This document shows, piece after piece, positions 56,859 to 63,784 of a stretch of 64,000 bases of DNA. Source of the DNA: a virus; the IMG/VR virus record IMGVR_UViG_3300035193_000067, positions 99,408 through 163,407 of that record. One strand, given 5' to 3'. Each line of letters begins with the position of its first letter. Within the stretch, counting starts at the first letter, position 1. The position numbers were made by a program, and so were the translations under genes. Under the pieces are notes generated by a model. It did not search any database and was not told the origin of the DNA. It was given only the letters and a program-made list of their open reading frames with translations.

Positions 56859-57043
56859 TTACTCTTCAAAACACTCAGGCGCACTACCAAAAACTGAAAA
56901 CGGTGGTTCACTTTCTGTAGTAGCACCTGTACCCCACCACTCTCGGGCAGCCAATACCACAGAAGCTGTCAAAGCTCTGTCGCAGTTCTCCCGTTTCTTA
57001 CAATTTGACTCAACGCAAAAAGATCTGTCTCTGTAAAACGCAT
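56859..57043 (-). pseudogene. Cys-rich small gene broken at a T tract
   Basis: A perfect AGGAGG precedes ATG 57043, whose frame stops after 24 codons. The next frame encodes a coherent Cys-rich protein (FYRDRSFCVESNCKKRENC...AAREWWGTG...ECFEE) to 56859. One added T in the TTTT tract (57038-57035) would give a 60-residue protein starting MRFYRDRSFC. Sequencing error, decay or programmed shift cannot be told apart. Confidence 0.6.
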
Positions 57044-57054
57044 ATAATAACCTC

Positions 57055-57414
57055 CTAAAGACTTCTTAAATATTTCAACAAGTCAACAATATCTTCCAGT
57101 TCAAATACCGGAATATCCATTTTTTTCGCTTCTTCAATCTCACCCAGAGTGCCTGAAGACTTCTCCCAGTTAGACAATAGGATAACTGCATCAGATCTCC
57201 GCAGCATCTCCAGACCGTACTCAATCCAGTACTTCTCAGGAATGCCCAATGAAAAGTGCACTTCCCCATAAAAATGTGGGCAGAAGTACCCTACATGAAG
57301 TCTGGCAAGCATGTCTGAGACTTCCAAAGCTTTTTTGACATTGGCTGCCACATCTCCGTTTAAAGGTCCTGCAATGTAAACTATTTTATCTGCAAGCATT
57401 TTTTCAGATTTCAT
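57055..57414 (-). CDS. Nucleoside 2-deoxyribosyltransferase-like (DUF4406-type) protein
   Basis: 119 residues. VYIAGPLNG (residues ~12-20), PHFYGEVHFS, EMLRRSDAVILLSNWEKSSG and TLGEIEEAKKMDIPVF are the standard motifs of this Rossmann-like family, which cleaves or transfers N-glycosidic bonds in nucleotides. The catalytic Glu is likely in GEIEEA. Possibly nucleotide salvage or NAD-related. ATG lies within the end of the CYTH gene. Confidence 0.75.
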   Translation of the reverse strand: MKSEKMLADKIVYIAGPLNGDVAANVKKALEVSDMLARLHVGYFCPHFYGEVHFSLGIPEKYWIEYGLEMLRRSDAVILLSNWEKSSGTLGEIEEAKKMDIPVFELEDIVDLLKYLRSL

Positions 57415-57913
57415 TCAGGTCTCCTTTGCTCTTAACTGTTATCCCGTATGCTGCCAAATACTTGTTTGAGTACATGTGGTAGCCTGTAACGTCTGTTGCA
57501 ATGTCCTGCAGATCTTTTGGCAGCAGAAAGAAGGTAGCTTCGCCGACCTCCTGGAATTCCACTTCCAGAGTGAACAAGCCTTCGAGGTCTCCCAGGTACT
57601 CATCAATCTCGTACAGAAGGTCTTTCTCAGGATCTGAGTAAAAGTACCTTCGTTTCTCCAGACTGCAGTAAGTTCTCTCCCAGAGCGCTTCAAATACTTC
57701 CTTTGACAGGAAGTTCTCATGTTCTTCCCTGGACAGACCTGATCCAGACTTTACAGTAACTGTGTAATAAATGTCAGAGATGTTTCGCAATCTTACTGAA
57801 TACCTTGACGGATCCTCGAACAGGTATCCTTGTTTAATGTAGGCAGATCCATTAGCTTTCATGTAATCTGGAATGTACTTCAGTACGTATTTTCTTTCGA
57901 TCTCTTTAGTCAT
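57404..57913 (-). CDS. CYTH-domain phosphohydrolase (triphosphate tunnel enzyme)
   Basis: 169 residues. EIERKYVL at residues 4-11 is the ExExK signature; IKQGYL, SVRLRNI, YTVTVKSG and EIDEYLG, LEVEFQEV follow as strands of the tunnel. The family hydrolyses triphosphates such as inorganic triphosphate, thiamine triphosphate or, in a few cases, makes cAMP. ATG 57913 follows AAAGGAATC. Uncommon in phages. Confidence 0.85.
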   Translation of the reverse strand: MTKEIERKYVLKYIPDYMKANGSAYIKQGYLFEDPSRYSVRLRNISDIYYTVTVKSGSGLSREEHENFLSKEVFEALWERTYCSLEKRRYFYSDPEKDLLYEIDEYLGDLEGLFTLEVEFQEVGEATFFLLPKDLQDIATDVTGYHMYSNKYLAAYGITVKSKGDLNEI

Positions 57914-58439
57914 GTGCAGATTCCTTTTCAATTAAATCATCCACAACGATACGCAATTTGTAGTCCGAATAGTAATAATGGCTAAAGGTGTTGTATAGTT
58001 TTTTCAACAGATCTGTTACTTTATCTCCAAATATATTACGATTACTTTTTTGATATAACCAGTAAAGATCCTGAGAAAGACCACTATAATACGCCTTCTT
58101 TTCATCAATAAGATCTTTTAGAGAATACTCTCCTTCTACTGTACCTTTTTGACTCGCTTTAGTAAATGCTCTTTGTGCAATTACTGAAGAGATTTCAACA
58201 GCTAGTTCTTCCAACAACTCTTCCTCCAAAAGTTTTCTCTTATGTATAACAAGCTTTCCCAACTCGACAGCATTACGCAGATCTTCTGCAGTAACCTCCT
58301 CAGGAATCGAAAGACTCTCTAAAGCAGCCTGCTCGGTTACAGGAGGAACTACGCAGCTAGTTTGTTGTACTTGTTCAGGCTTGAACAGCTTTGCCCAGAT
58401 CCTGGCAAAGAATTGTGTGAATAATTTATACAGTTTCAT
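57906..58439 (-). CDS. Hypothetical helical protein, 177 aa
   Basis: Basic N-terminal amphipathic segment (LYKLFTQFFARIWAKLFK) that may bind membrane, then Glu-rich helices. AAAAGGAG before the ATG. Overlaps the CYTH gene by eight bases. Not recognised. Confidence 0.65.
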   Translation of the reverse strand: MKLYKLFTQFFARIWAKLFKPEQVQQTSCVVPPVTEQAALESLSIPEEVTAEDLRNAVELGKLVIHKRKLLEEELLEELAVEISSVIAQRAFTKASQKGTVEGEYSLKDLIDEKKAYYSGLSQDLYWLYQKSNRNIFGDKVTDLLKKLYNTFSHYYYSDYKLRIVVDDLIEKESAHD

Positions 58440-58453
58440 TGGCTTCTCCTTTT

Positions 58454-58657
58454 CTATACTTTCATAAAACCGTGAGTACGGTTTATCAACTTATGCTTAC
58501 CTATCATGATAGGATCCACTTCAGCAGGTCGAATTACCTCTTCAGGACTGCTGAAGACTTTTGAACCCTGAGAGATTACACCAGATCTGATCAGCCTTAA
58601 AGCTTCTCCATGAGCAGTGCATACACCGGAACTGTACAGTATTTCTAAAATTGTCAT
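58454..58657 (-). CDS. Stand-alone S4-like RNA-binding domain, 67 aa
   Basis: GEALRLIRSGVISQGSKVFS, then SSPEEVI and IMIGKHKLIN match the C-terminal S4 domain of tyrosyl-tRNA synthetases (EARRLIxQGGVxxN...IRxGKRKF). No catalytic part nearby. A tRNA or rRNA binding role is inferred. AGGAGG before the ATG. Confidence 0.65.
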   Translation of the reverse strand: MTILEILYSSGVCTAHGEALRLIRSGVISQGSKVFSSPEEVIRPAEVDPIMIGKHKLINRTHGFMKV

Positions 58658-58671
58658 AAAATCCTCCTGAC

Positions 58672-58687
58672 CACTATAATTATAGTG
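58672..58687. promoter_or_regulatory. 16-bp perfect palindrome overlapping a -10 box
   Basis: CACTATAATTATAGTG lies about 15 bases before the S4 gene and contains TATAAT on both strands. No good -35. It looks like an operator over a promoter. Confidence 0.5.
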
Positions 58688-58700
58688 AGTACTTTACAAA

Positions 58701-58959
58701 TCAATATTCCACCTTCTCAAGGGAATACTCACCCCAATCAACACAATGCGTAATTTTATCAATCAAAGCAACTGCATAGTTGTGGTCGCTTATACCCCAA
58801 TCATCCCATAACGTAAGAATCACCGTATGCTTTCCTGCAGTTGTATACTCTTCATCCTCCTGAAGATAAATAGAACCTATTATATAAACATCTCCCCCAG
58901 CAAACTAATTTATCGTCTTCCTGAAAACCCAACAAATCACGTATTTTAGATAACTCCAT
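58701..58959 (-). pseudogene. Small gene broken at a G5 tract
   Basis: From ATG 58959 (MELSKIRDLLGFQEDDKLVCW) the frame stops at 58852 after 35 codons, but the +1 frame carries on coherently (GDVYIIGSIYLQEDEEYTTAG...WGEYSLEKVEY) to 58701. Losing one G in the GGGGG at 58898-58894 joins them into an 84-85-residue protein. AAAGG stands before the ATG. Confidence 0.6.
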
Positions 58960-58975
58960 AAAGAATAACCTTTCC

Positions 58976-59028
58976 CAGGAACAACTTCCTGATGTACTAA
59001 ATATAAATTCTGTTTAGGGAGCTGTCAA
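58976..59028 (-). promoter_or_regulatory. Strong promoter with hairpin leader
   Basis: TTGACA 59028-59023, 17 bases, TATATT; hairpin CAGGAA-GTTG-TTCCTG (58991-58976), then GGAAAGG. Confidence 0.8.
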
Positions 59029-59033
59029 GTAAA

Positions 59034-59267
59034 TTATTCAGATATTTTTAAAGTGAGAAAAGGTGTAGTGTCTTCTGAATAAGGTATGGTGGCAGATGTT
59101 GCCTGGAGTTTGATACTATCCTTCCTAGGCGTAGAGACGTACCCAGTTCCTTCACAGATTGGACAATCAACGTATACAGAATTACATTGTCCTATTTCTT
59201 CGCAAACGTATCCAGTACCTAAACATTCCAGACAAGAAACTCCGTGATCCATAGGTATCAATCTCAT
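59034..59267 (-). CDS. DnaJ-type zinc-finger protein, 77 aa
   Basis: ATG 59267 (MRLIPMDHGVSC) follows GGAGAG and shares a base with the upstream stop. CLECLGTGYV and CPICEGTGYV are two CxxCxGxG units as in the DnaJ Cys-rich domain, forming one zinc site. No J domain. Likely protein or RNA binding. Confidence 0.7.
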   Translation of the reverse strand: MRLIPMDHGVSCLECLGTGYVCEEIGQCNSVYVDCPICEGTGYVSTPRKDSIKLQATSATIPYSEDTTPFLTLKISE

Positions 59268-59623
59268 TAAAACACTCTCCACCTTACTGTATTGGTGTTT
59301 CCTTCTAAAGGTGCATAACCAGTACCTGCACAATCTAAGCAGTCTGTATAAATGCGGTGAGCCTTTCCAACAGCCTTACGAAAATACCCTCTACCGTTAC
59401 AGTTTCTACAGACATCTCTACCCTCCAGCTGTCTTATTTTCTTCTTCAGATCCTGCACTTCATTGTCGCTTGAAGCGACAGGAGCTGTCGAATGGTTGTC
59501 AAAAGACTCCACAGCAAGTACAGCATTCTCTGCCAAAAGACTGGTAGCAGAGTCTGTACAGTCGATACCCAGCTCTTCCAAGGCCTCCTGAAGGACTTCT
59601 TTTACATGTTCAATTTTTGTCAT
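59267..59623 (-). CDS. DnaJ-type zinc-finger protein with helical N-terminus, 118 aa
   Basis: Residues 1-70 are helical; CRNCNGRGYF and CLDCAGTGYA repeat the CxxCxGxG pair of the downstream gene, so the two are paralogues. Overlaps the upstream gene by four bases. Confidence 0.7.
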   Translation of the reverse strand: MTKIEHVKEVLQEALEELGIDCTDSATSLLAENAVLAVESFDNHSTAPVASSDNEVQDLKKKIRQLEGRDVCRNCNGRGYFRKAVGKAHRIYTDCLDCAGTGYAPLEGNTNTVRWRVF

Positions 59624-60228
59624 TTCCTGCTCCGTACTGGGACAATATTACCGTTCTCATCGACTTTATGAGTAATTGGTTTAATGTTCTCCTTTACTAT
59701 ATGAGACATGTAGGCGTTGTTGAGTCTAACAATTAGATCTTCTACACCTACTACAACCCCTGAACAAAAACCACTTCTGTCAATGCTTTTCATAGGAGCA
59801 ATTACCAAATCACCTGGTTGAGGTTCTCTTACACCAGTATAATCAAACTCATAACGTTCAATATTGATTGGCTGCAGCTGTTTCTCGCTGACAACTATCA
59901 TTTTTCCTGTATCGATGTACTCAAACTGCTTACCTTCTTCAATGAAAGCTTCGCACTGCTTCTTTGCCTGTGCTTTGGCTTCCTCGTAAGATAATACAGG
60001 AGTCTCGTACTCATCAAGGCGCTTTTCCAGATCTGCAATCCTGTTTTGATCACTGGCATGACGATCTTTATAACCCTCTACAACCTCCAAGAGACTCTCA
60101 ACGTAATTAAGCGCACTACTGTATTCATTACTCAACTTCTGGTATAACGAATGGGTAGGGGTCCTACAATTATTCAGATCACCAAGCATTATATCAAATG
60201 CTTTTTTACCATACAACTCGTGTTTCAT
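59620..60228 (-). CDS. Coiled-coil protein with a shared C-terminal domain, 202 aa
   Basis: Helical residues 1-110, then a beta domain (REPQPGDLVIAPM, GFCSGVVVGV, RLNNAYMSHIVKENIKPITH, VDENGNIVPVR) shared with the next gene. The domain reads like a small SH3/Tudor-like barrel. Overlaps the upstream gene by four bases. Confidence 0.7.
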   Translation of the reverse strand: MKHELYGKKAFDIMLGDLNNCRTPTHSLYQKLSNEYSSALNYVESLLEVVEGYKDRHASDQNRIADLEKRLDEYETPVLSYEEAKAQAKKQCEAFIEEGKQFEYIDTGKMIVVSEKQLQPINIERYEFDYTGVREPQPGDLVIAPMKSIDRSGFCSGVVVGVEDLIVRLNNAYMSHIVKENIKPITHKVDENGNIVPVRSRK

Positions 60229-61577
60229 TGTTCTCTCCTTACTGATACAACATTACCGTTCTCGTCTACTCGGTGTGTGATATGCTTAATGGCGTCTTTT
60301 GATAAATGAGTATTCGAAGCATTGTTGAGGTAAACCTTTGTGCTGTCAACTTCTTTTACCACTCCTGCACAGAAACCTTCGCTGTAGGTCATTTTTGCAA
60401 CTACCAAATCACCTGGCTGCGGTTCCTTGTGCTCTGTGACAGTTTTCTTATTTGTGTAATTAAACTTTTCAAAGGCCAAACGAGGAACTGTCACAGACTT
60501 TTCATACTCACCCAAACGCTTCTCAAGTTTTGTAATTCTCTCTTGATCGTGATCGTGCTGCTCCAGCAAGCTGTTGTAAATCTCTTTATCTTCTTTGATT
60601 ACTTTTTCCAACTCTGCAATCTTCAACTGATAGTCCACAAACTCAGGAAGACCGTCAGGAAGAATGTTGGAAGTGCTTCCAGTATGCTCTATACAGGCAG
60701 TAAGATTCTCAATAACGCTTAAATTTGTCTCACTCAATTTACACCAAGACTCATTTAATTTTTCGAGTTCTGCAATTCTGACAGTGAGCCTCCTGCACTC
60801 GCTGTCACAGGAAACTGCCCCACTCGGATGTTGAGCGGATGATGAGGACAGCTCTTCTTTCTCAGCTTGCAAAGAATGAACTTTTTTCTCAAGCTCTGCA
60901 ATCTTCAACCTGTACTCCGCAGCATGCACTTTTCTCTGCTTAAGCTCTTTATGTAAGGAATCCTTCTCTTTTTCAAGCTCCTCATTCCTTTGTGTAAGTA
61001 TATCATCAGAAGCTCTCCAGCCATCTTCCAGCTGCTTTTCCCTCTCCTCAAGTTCTGCAATTCTCTCACCATACCAGAGTTTCTCACTTTCCCACTCTGT
61101 ACACTTATGACTCATACCATGCTTCAGTGCTTCACTACAAGCTGAAGCTGCAATAATCGCTCCCTCAAGCTGCTCAATGTAGTCAAGAGCTTTCGCAAAT
61201 GCACTGTCAATAAAATCTGCTACAGCCGCCCTGGTAGCAACAGTCTGAGCACTGACACACTCACCTACCAACTCCCTGAACTGATCCATATACAGAGCCT
61301 TATCCCTTAGAGAACCCTCCCCTTTTTCCTGCTGTTGTTCCTGCAACTTAGCTTTATACTCATCATCCAACTGTAGAGCTTTGATACGGCAATCTTGGCA
61401 ACTCTTTCCAAAAAATATATCTTCTGGAGATATATCAAGAACAGTACAGAACCTAATACCTGTACTATTCTGATCCTCGTCCAAAATACAATTACAGCAA
61501 TCACACTCAGAAGCACTCATAGACTCTCTATACTTTTCAGGTATAGGTAAAATATCATTAAAATTTACTTCACTCAT
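60225..61577 (-). CDS. Long coiled-coil protein with shared C-terminal domain, 450 aa
   Basis: ATG 61577 (MSEVNFNDILPIPEKY) follows GGATGGAC. N-terminal Cys cluster (CDCCNC, CQDC) suggests zinc binding; residues ~85-385 are coiled coil with repeated IAELEK units; residues ~388-450 are the barrel-like domain of the previous gene. Could be structural or a scaffold; unknown. Confidence 0.7.
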   Translation of the reverse strand: MSEVNFNDILPIPEKYRESMSASECDCCNCILDEDQNSTGIRFCTVLDISPEDIFFGKSCQDCRIKALQLDDEYKAKLQEQQQEKGEGSLRDKALYMDQFRELVGECVSAQTVATRAAVADFIDSAFAKALDYIEQLEGAIIAASACSEALKHGMSHKCTEWESEKLWYGERIAELEEREKQLEDGWRASDDILTQRNEELEKEKDSLHKELKQRKVHAAEYRLKIAELEKKVHSLQAEKEELSSSSAQHPSGAVSCDSECRRLTVRIAELEKLNESWCKLSETNLSVIENLTACIEHTGSTSNILPDGLPEFVDYQLKIAELEKVIKEDKEIYNSLLEQHDHDQERITKLEKRLGEYEKSVTVPRLAFEKFNYTNKKTVTEHKEPQPGDLVVAKMTYSEGFCAGVVKEVDSTKVYLNNASNTHLSKDAIKHITHRVDENGNVVSVRREQ

Positions 61578-61884
61578 TCTGTCCATCCTTTTTTACAAAA
61601 CTTATCTCCAGCCCAAATCCACAGATCTGAGCAAACCTTGCCAAAGTCTCAAGAGTAACGCTACGAGAGTCTCCACCTGCCAACATACTGTACAAACTCT
61701 TTGCCGCATACTCTTTCACCTCCTCTTCAATCTTCTGAAGAGTTAATCCAGATTCTACCATGACATGAAAAGCCCGTCCAGCTGTTTTTGACAAGGCATA
61801 CTCAATTTCAGCTTCCTGCAGAAAGTCTTCCGAAAATACCTGCTTGAGGAAGTCATCTGCATTCATTTCTCTTGAATTATTCAT
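61570..61884 (-). CDS. XRE/HigA-like helix-turn-helix protein, 104 aa
   Basis: ESGLTLQKIEEEVKEYAAKS, SMLAGGDSRSV and TLETLARFAQICGFGLEI match antitoxin-type HTH proteins that bind DNA as dimers. No toxin partner adjacent. Possible regulator of the overlapping operon. Confidence 0.75.
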   Translation of the reverse strand: MNNSREMNADDFLKQVFSEDFLQEAEIEYALSKTAGRAFHVMVESGLTLQKIEEEVKEYAAKSLYSMLAGGDSRSVTLETLARFAQICGFGLEISFVKKDGQNE

Positions 61885-62051
61885 CAGATCTCCTTCAGGT
61901 CTTTTTTGGGTGAAAGAATTACTTCCTTTGTTTCATCATCACAGTTTAGAATACCAGACTCCAGTAGGTTCAGAAGGACCTCTTCGCCTCTCCAAAAAGA
62001 CTGATCTTTACTGCTCCTGCAACAAGTCTTTTTAATTCTCTTCCTACTCAT
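61884..62051 (-). CDS. Small basic protein, 55 aa
   Basis: MSRKRIKKTCCRSSKDQSFW... ending KKDLKEI. ATGA overlaps at the start; its AAGGAGATC serves the HTH gene. Not recognised. Confidence 0.55.
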   Translation of the reverse strand: MSRKRIKKTCCRSSKDQSFWRGEEVLLNLLESGILNCDDETKEVILSPKKDLKEI

Positions 62052-62428
62052 GGCTTTTTCCTGTTCATTTGATCGATAAAATAATCAGCAATCTTAAAAG
62101 AATTATGTATAAACTCATCCCAACTGCTTACCCACCTCTTGTCAAATTCCATTGTAAACAGGATTCTCTCAGCAAGTTTAGTCCTGAAATCGTTGCTGTG
62201 ATCCTCACAAACACCGGTCTGAGGAGGCTGTCCTTCTGTTTTCCGGTAGACTCTGTCCGAGAGACCATTCCACAGCCTTACAGCCTCTTTCCTAGACTCG
62301 CCATAAGGACCAATTGCCCCGCACTTATCACAACAGATGCGTGTTTTGTATTCTGGTGAAGTCTTCCAATTTAGAAGATCCGTAGACTCTCCACAATATG
62401 GACATGGGTTAATTTTTAATTCATCCAT
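62048..62428 (-). CDS. Lar-like restriction-alleviation zinc ribbon, 126 aa
   Basis: CPYCGES...RICCDKCGAIGPYG then SRKEAVRLWN is the Lar-family pattern; the known family eases type I restriction. The C-terminal 70 residues are an extension. GAGGTAAAC before the ATG. The second Lar-like protein in the window. Confidence 0.75.
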   Translation of the reverse strand: MDELKINPCPYCGESTDLLNWKTSPEYKTRICCDKCGAIGPYGESRKEAVRLWNGLSDRVYRKTEGQPPQTGVCEDHSNDFRTKLAERILFTMEFDKRWVSSWDEFIHNSFKIADYFIDQMNRKKP

Positions 62429-62451
62429 TGTTTACCTCTTCTTCAACCTTA

Positions 62452-62760
62452 TCAATACTCAGACAGATTATCAGAAGTCTCGTAACCATACTTGCTGAAG
62501 ATTTCAACAACTTCCGGAACTCTTCTGATAACTCCATAATCAATTGACCGTGCCGAGCAAAAACCTGCTACTGCTGCATACCTTATTAAGTCTTCATAAA
62601 TATCTGCTGCACATGCTTTTGTAGGGTTTCTCATCAACCCCATAGCGTGCTTCTCAAATACAAAACCTCCGGTAAAATCCTCCACATCTTCTTCGCCATG
62701 CAACTCCACCAATCTTTCGTAGTCTGCTCTGACCATCTTGTACCTGTCTGATGCTTTCAT
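62452..62760 (-). CDS. Hypothetical protein, 102 aa
   Basis: ATG 62760 (MKASDRYKMVRADYE) follows AAAGGAAAGC. Alpha-helical. Not recognised. Confidence 0.65.
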   Translation of the reverse strand: MKASDRYKMVRADYERLVELHGEEDVEDFTGGFVFEKHAMGLMRNPTKACAADIYEDLIRYAAVAGFCSARSIDYGVIRRVPEVVEIFSKYGYETSDNLSEY

Positions 62761-62770
62761 TTGCTTTCCT

Positions 62771-63400
62771 TTAAAAAGATCTCTCCAGATCTGTAAATTT
62801 CCCAATAAACACCGGCATATACTTGTACTTTTCTGCCGAAGCTGACCATCTGAGCGATCCATAACCTCTCCGCAGAGAATGCCCAACCCACCTGGTATCC
62901 ACTACCTTAGGCTTCTCCCGATACTCAGTGAGCAGAAGGGTTCCCATAAACTCCACCCATTCTGTATGAGTAAGAATCTTCAGAATATATCCATGCATGC
63001 TGTTACCGGAATCAAACAGATACAGATCCTCCAGCAGATCATCCGACAGAGTATCCCGCAGAGACTCCAAATGCCACCTGCTCAACTTTCCATTAAAGTC
63101 AATCATCGGTATATGATGTACCCAGTGCTCATCAAGTATATTTATGGAAGAGCGTAAGGATAGATCATAACCAGGATCAGTATTGGACAGCATATCTTCC
63201 AAAGCATTGCCTTCTGAAAAATATTCTAAGCTGAAAGGTTGTATGTTGTGCGATTCATCTGAAATTAACGGAACCTTATCTCTACCAACACACCAGGGTT
63301 TACGCAGATACTTGACAATAAAAGCAATGATACTGTCATACGGATACTTATCCTCAAGTATTTCCATAATCTTTATTGGATGATCTCCCAATTTTATCAT
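62771..63400 (-). CDS. Hypothetical protein, 209 aa; faint primase-like pattern
   Basis: Contains HHIPMIDFNGKLSRWHLE, LFDSGNSMHGYIL, VVDTRWVGHSLRRGYGSLRW. An SG-x-x-x-H-x-Y motif and DTRW...LRWS order recall archaeo-eukaryotic-type primases, but catalytic acidic residues are not clear. AAAGGAGC before the ATG. Treat the likeness as a hint. Confidence 0.6.
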   Translation of the reverse strand: MIKLGDHPIKIMEILEDKYPYDSIIAFIVKYLRKPWCVGRDKVPLISDESHNIQPFSLEYFSEGNALEDMLSNTDPGYDLSLRSSINILDEHWVHHIPMIDFNGKLSRWHLESLRDTLSDDLLEDLYLFDSGNSMHGYILKILTHTEWVEFMGTLLLTEYREKPKVVDTRWVGHSLRRGYGSLRWSASAEKYKYMPVFIGKFTDLERSF

Positions 63401-63422
63401 TTGATGCTCCTTTCATAAACCT

Positions 63423-63707
63423 CTACAGATCTGCCACAATATTCTCAATACTTGACAGCTTCTGTTCAATTGCTGCTTTCTCCTGCTTAATCCTGTCAAT
63501 AGCAGATTTATCCACCTTAACAGATACTTGTGAATCGAAATCAAACCATTCCGCATAAGGAAGCCATCCTCCAGCCTGAATACACAGTAGATCTCCATTA
63601 GACTCCACTCGTACAGAATCTCCCACCTGTAAAGTACCGCAATCAGTTCCTGTAACAACTGTGTAAGGCAGCCATTCAATCATTTCTGACAATCTAAAAT
63701 TTTTCAT
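63423..63707 (-). CDS. Hypothetical protein, 94 aa
   Basis: Beta-rich residues 10-60 (VGDSVRVESNGDLLCIQAGG) and a C-terminal coiled coil. AAAAGGAGA before the ATG and a promoter upstream. Not recognised. Confidence 0.65.
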   Translation of the reverse strand: MKNFRLSEMIEWLPYTVVTGTDCGTLQVGDSVRVESNGDLLCIQAGGWLPYAEWFDFDSQVSVKVDKSAIDRIKQEKAAIEQKLSSIENIVADL

Positions 63708-63750
63708 TTATCTCTCCTTTTGTTTCAGGCTTAATTACCTTACTGTCTCA

Positions 63751-63779
63751 AACCTAACACCTGTCCGAGTACCTGTCAA
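63751..63779 (-). promoter_or_regulatory. Promoter with hairpin-type leader
   Basis: TTGACA 63779-63774, 17 bases, TAGGTT; leader AGG-TAATTAAG-CCT resembles that at 43919. Confidence 0.6.
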
Positions 63780-63784
63780 GGAAG

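Noticed and set aside
56729-56926. 65-codon minus-strand frame over 56729-56926
   Set aside because: It runs across a promoter, leader and start of a better-supported 44-aa gene and has no ribosome site.
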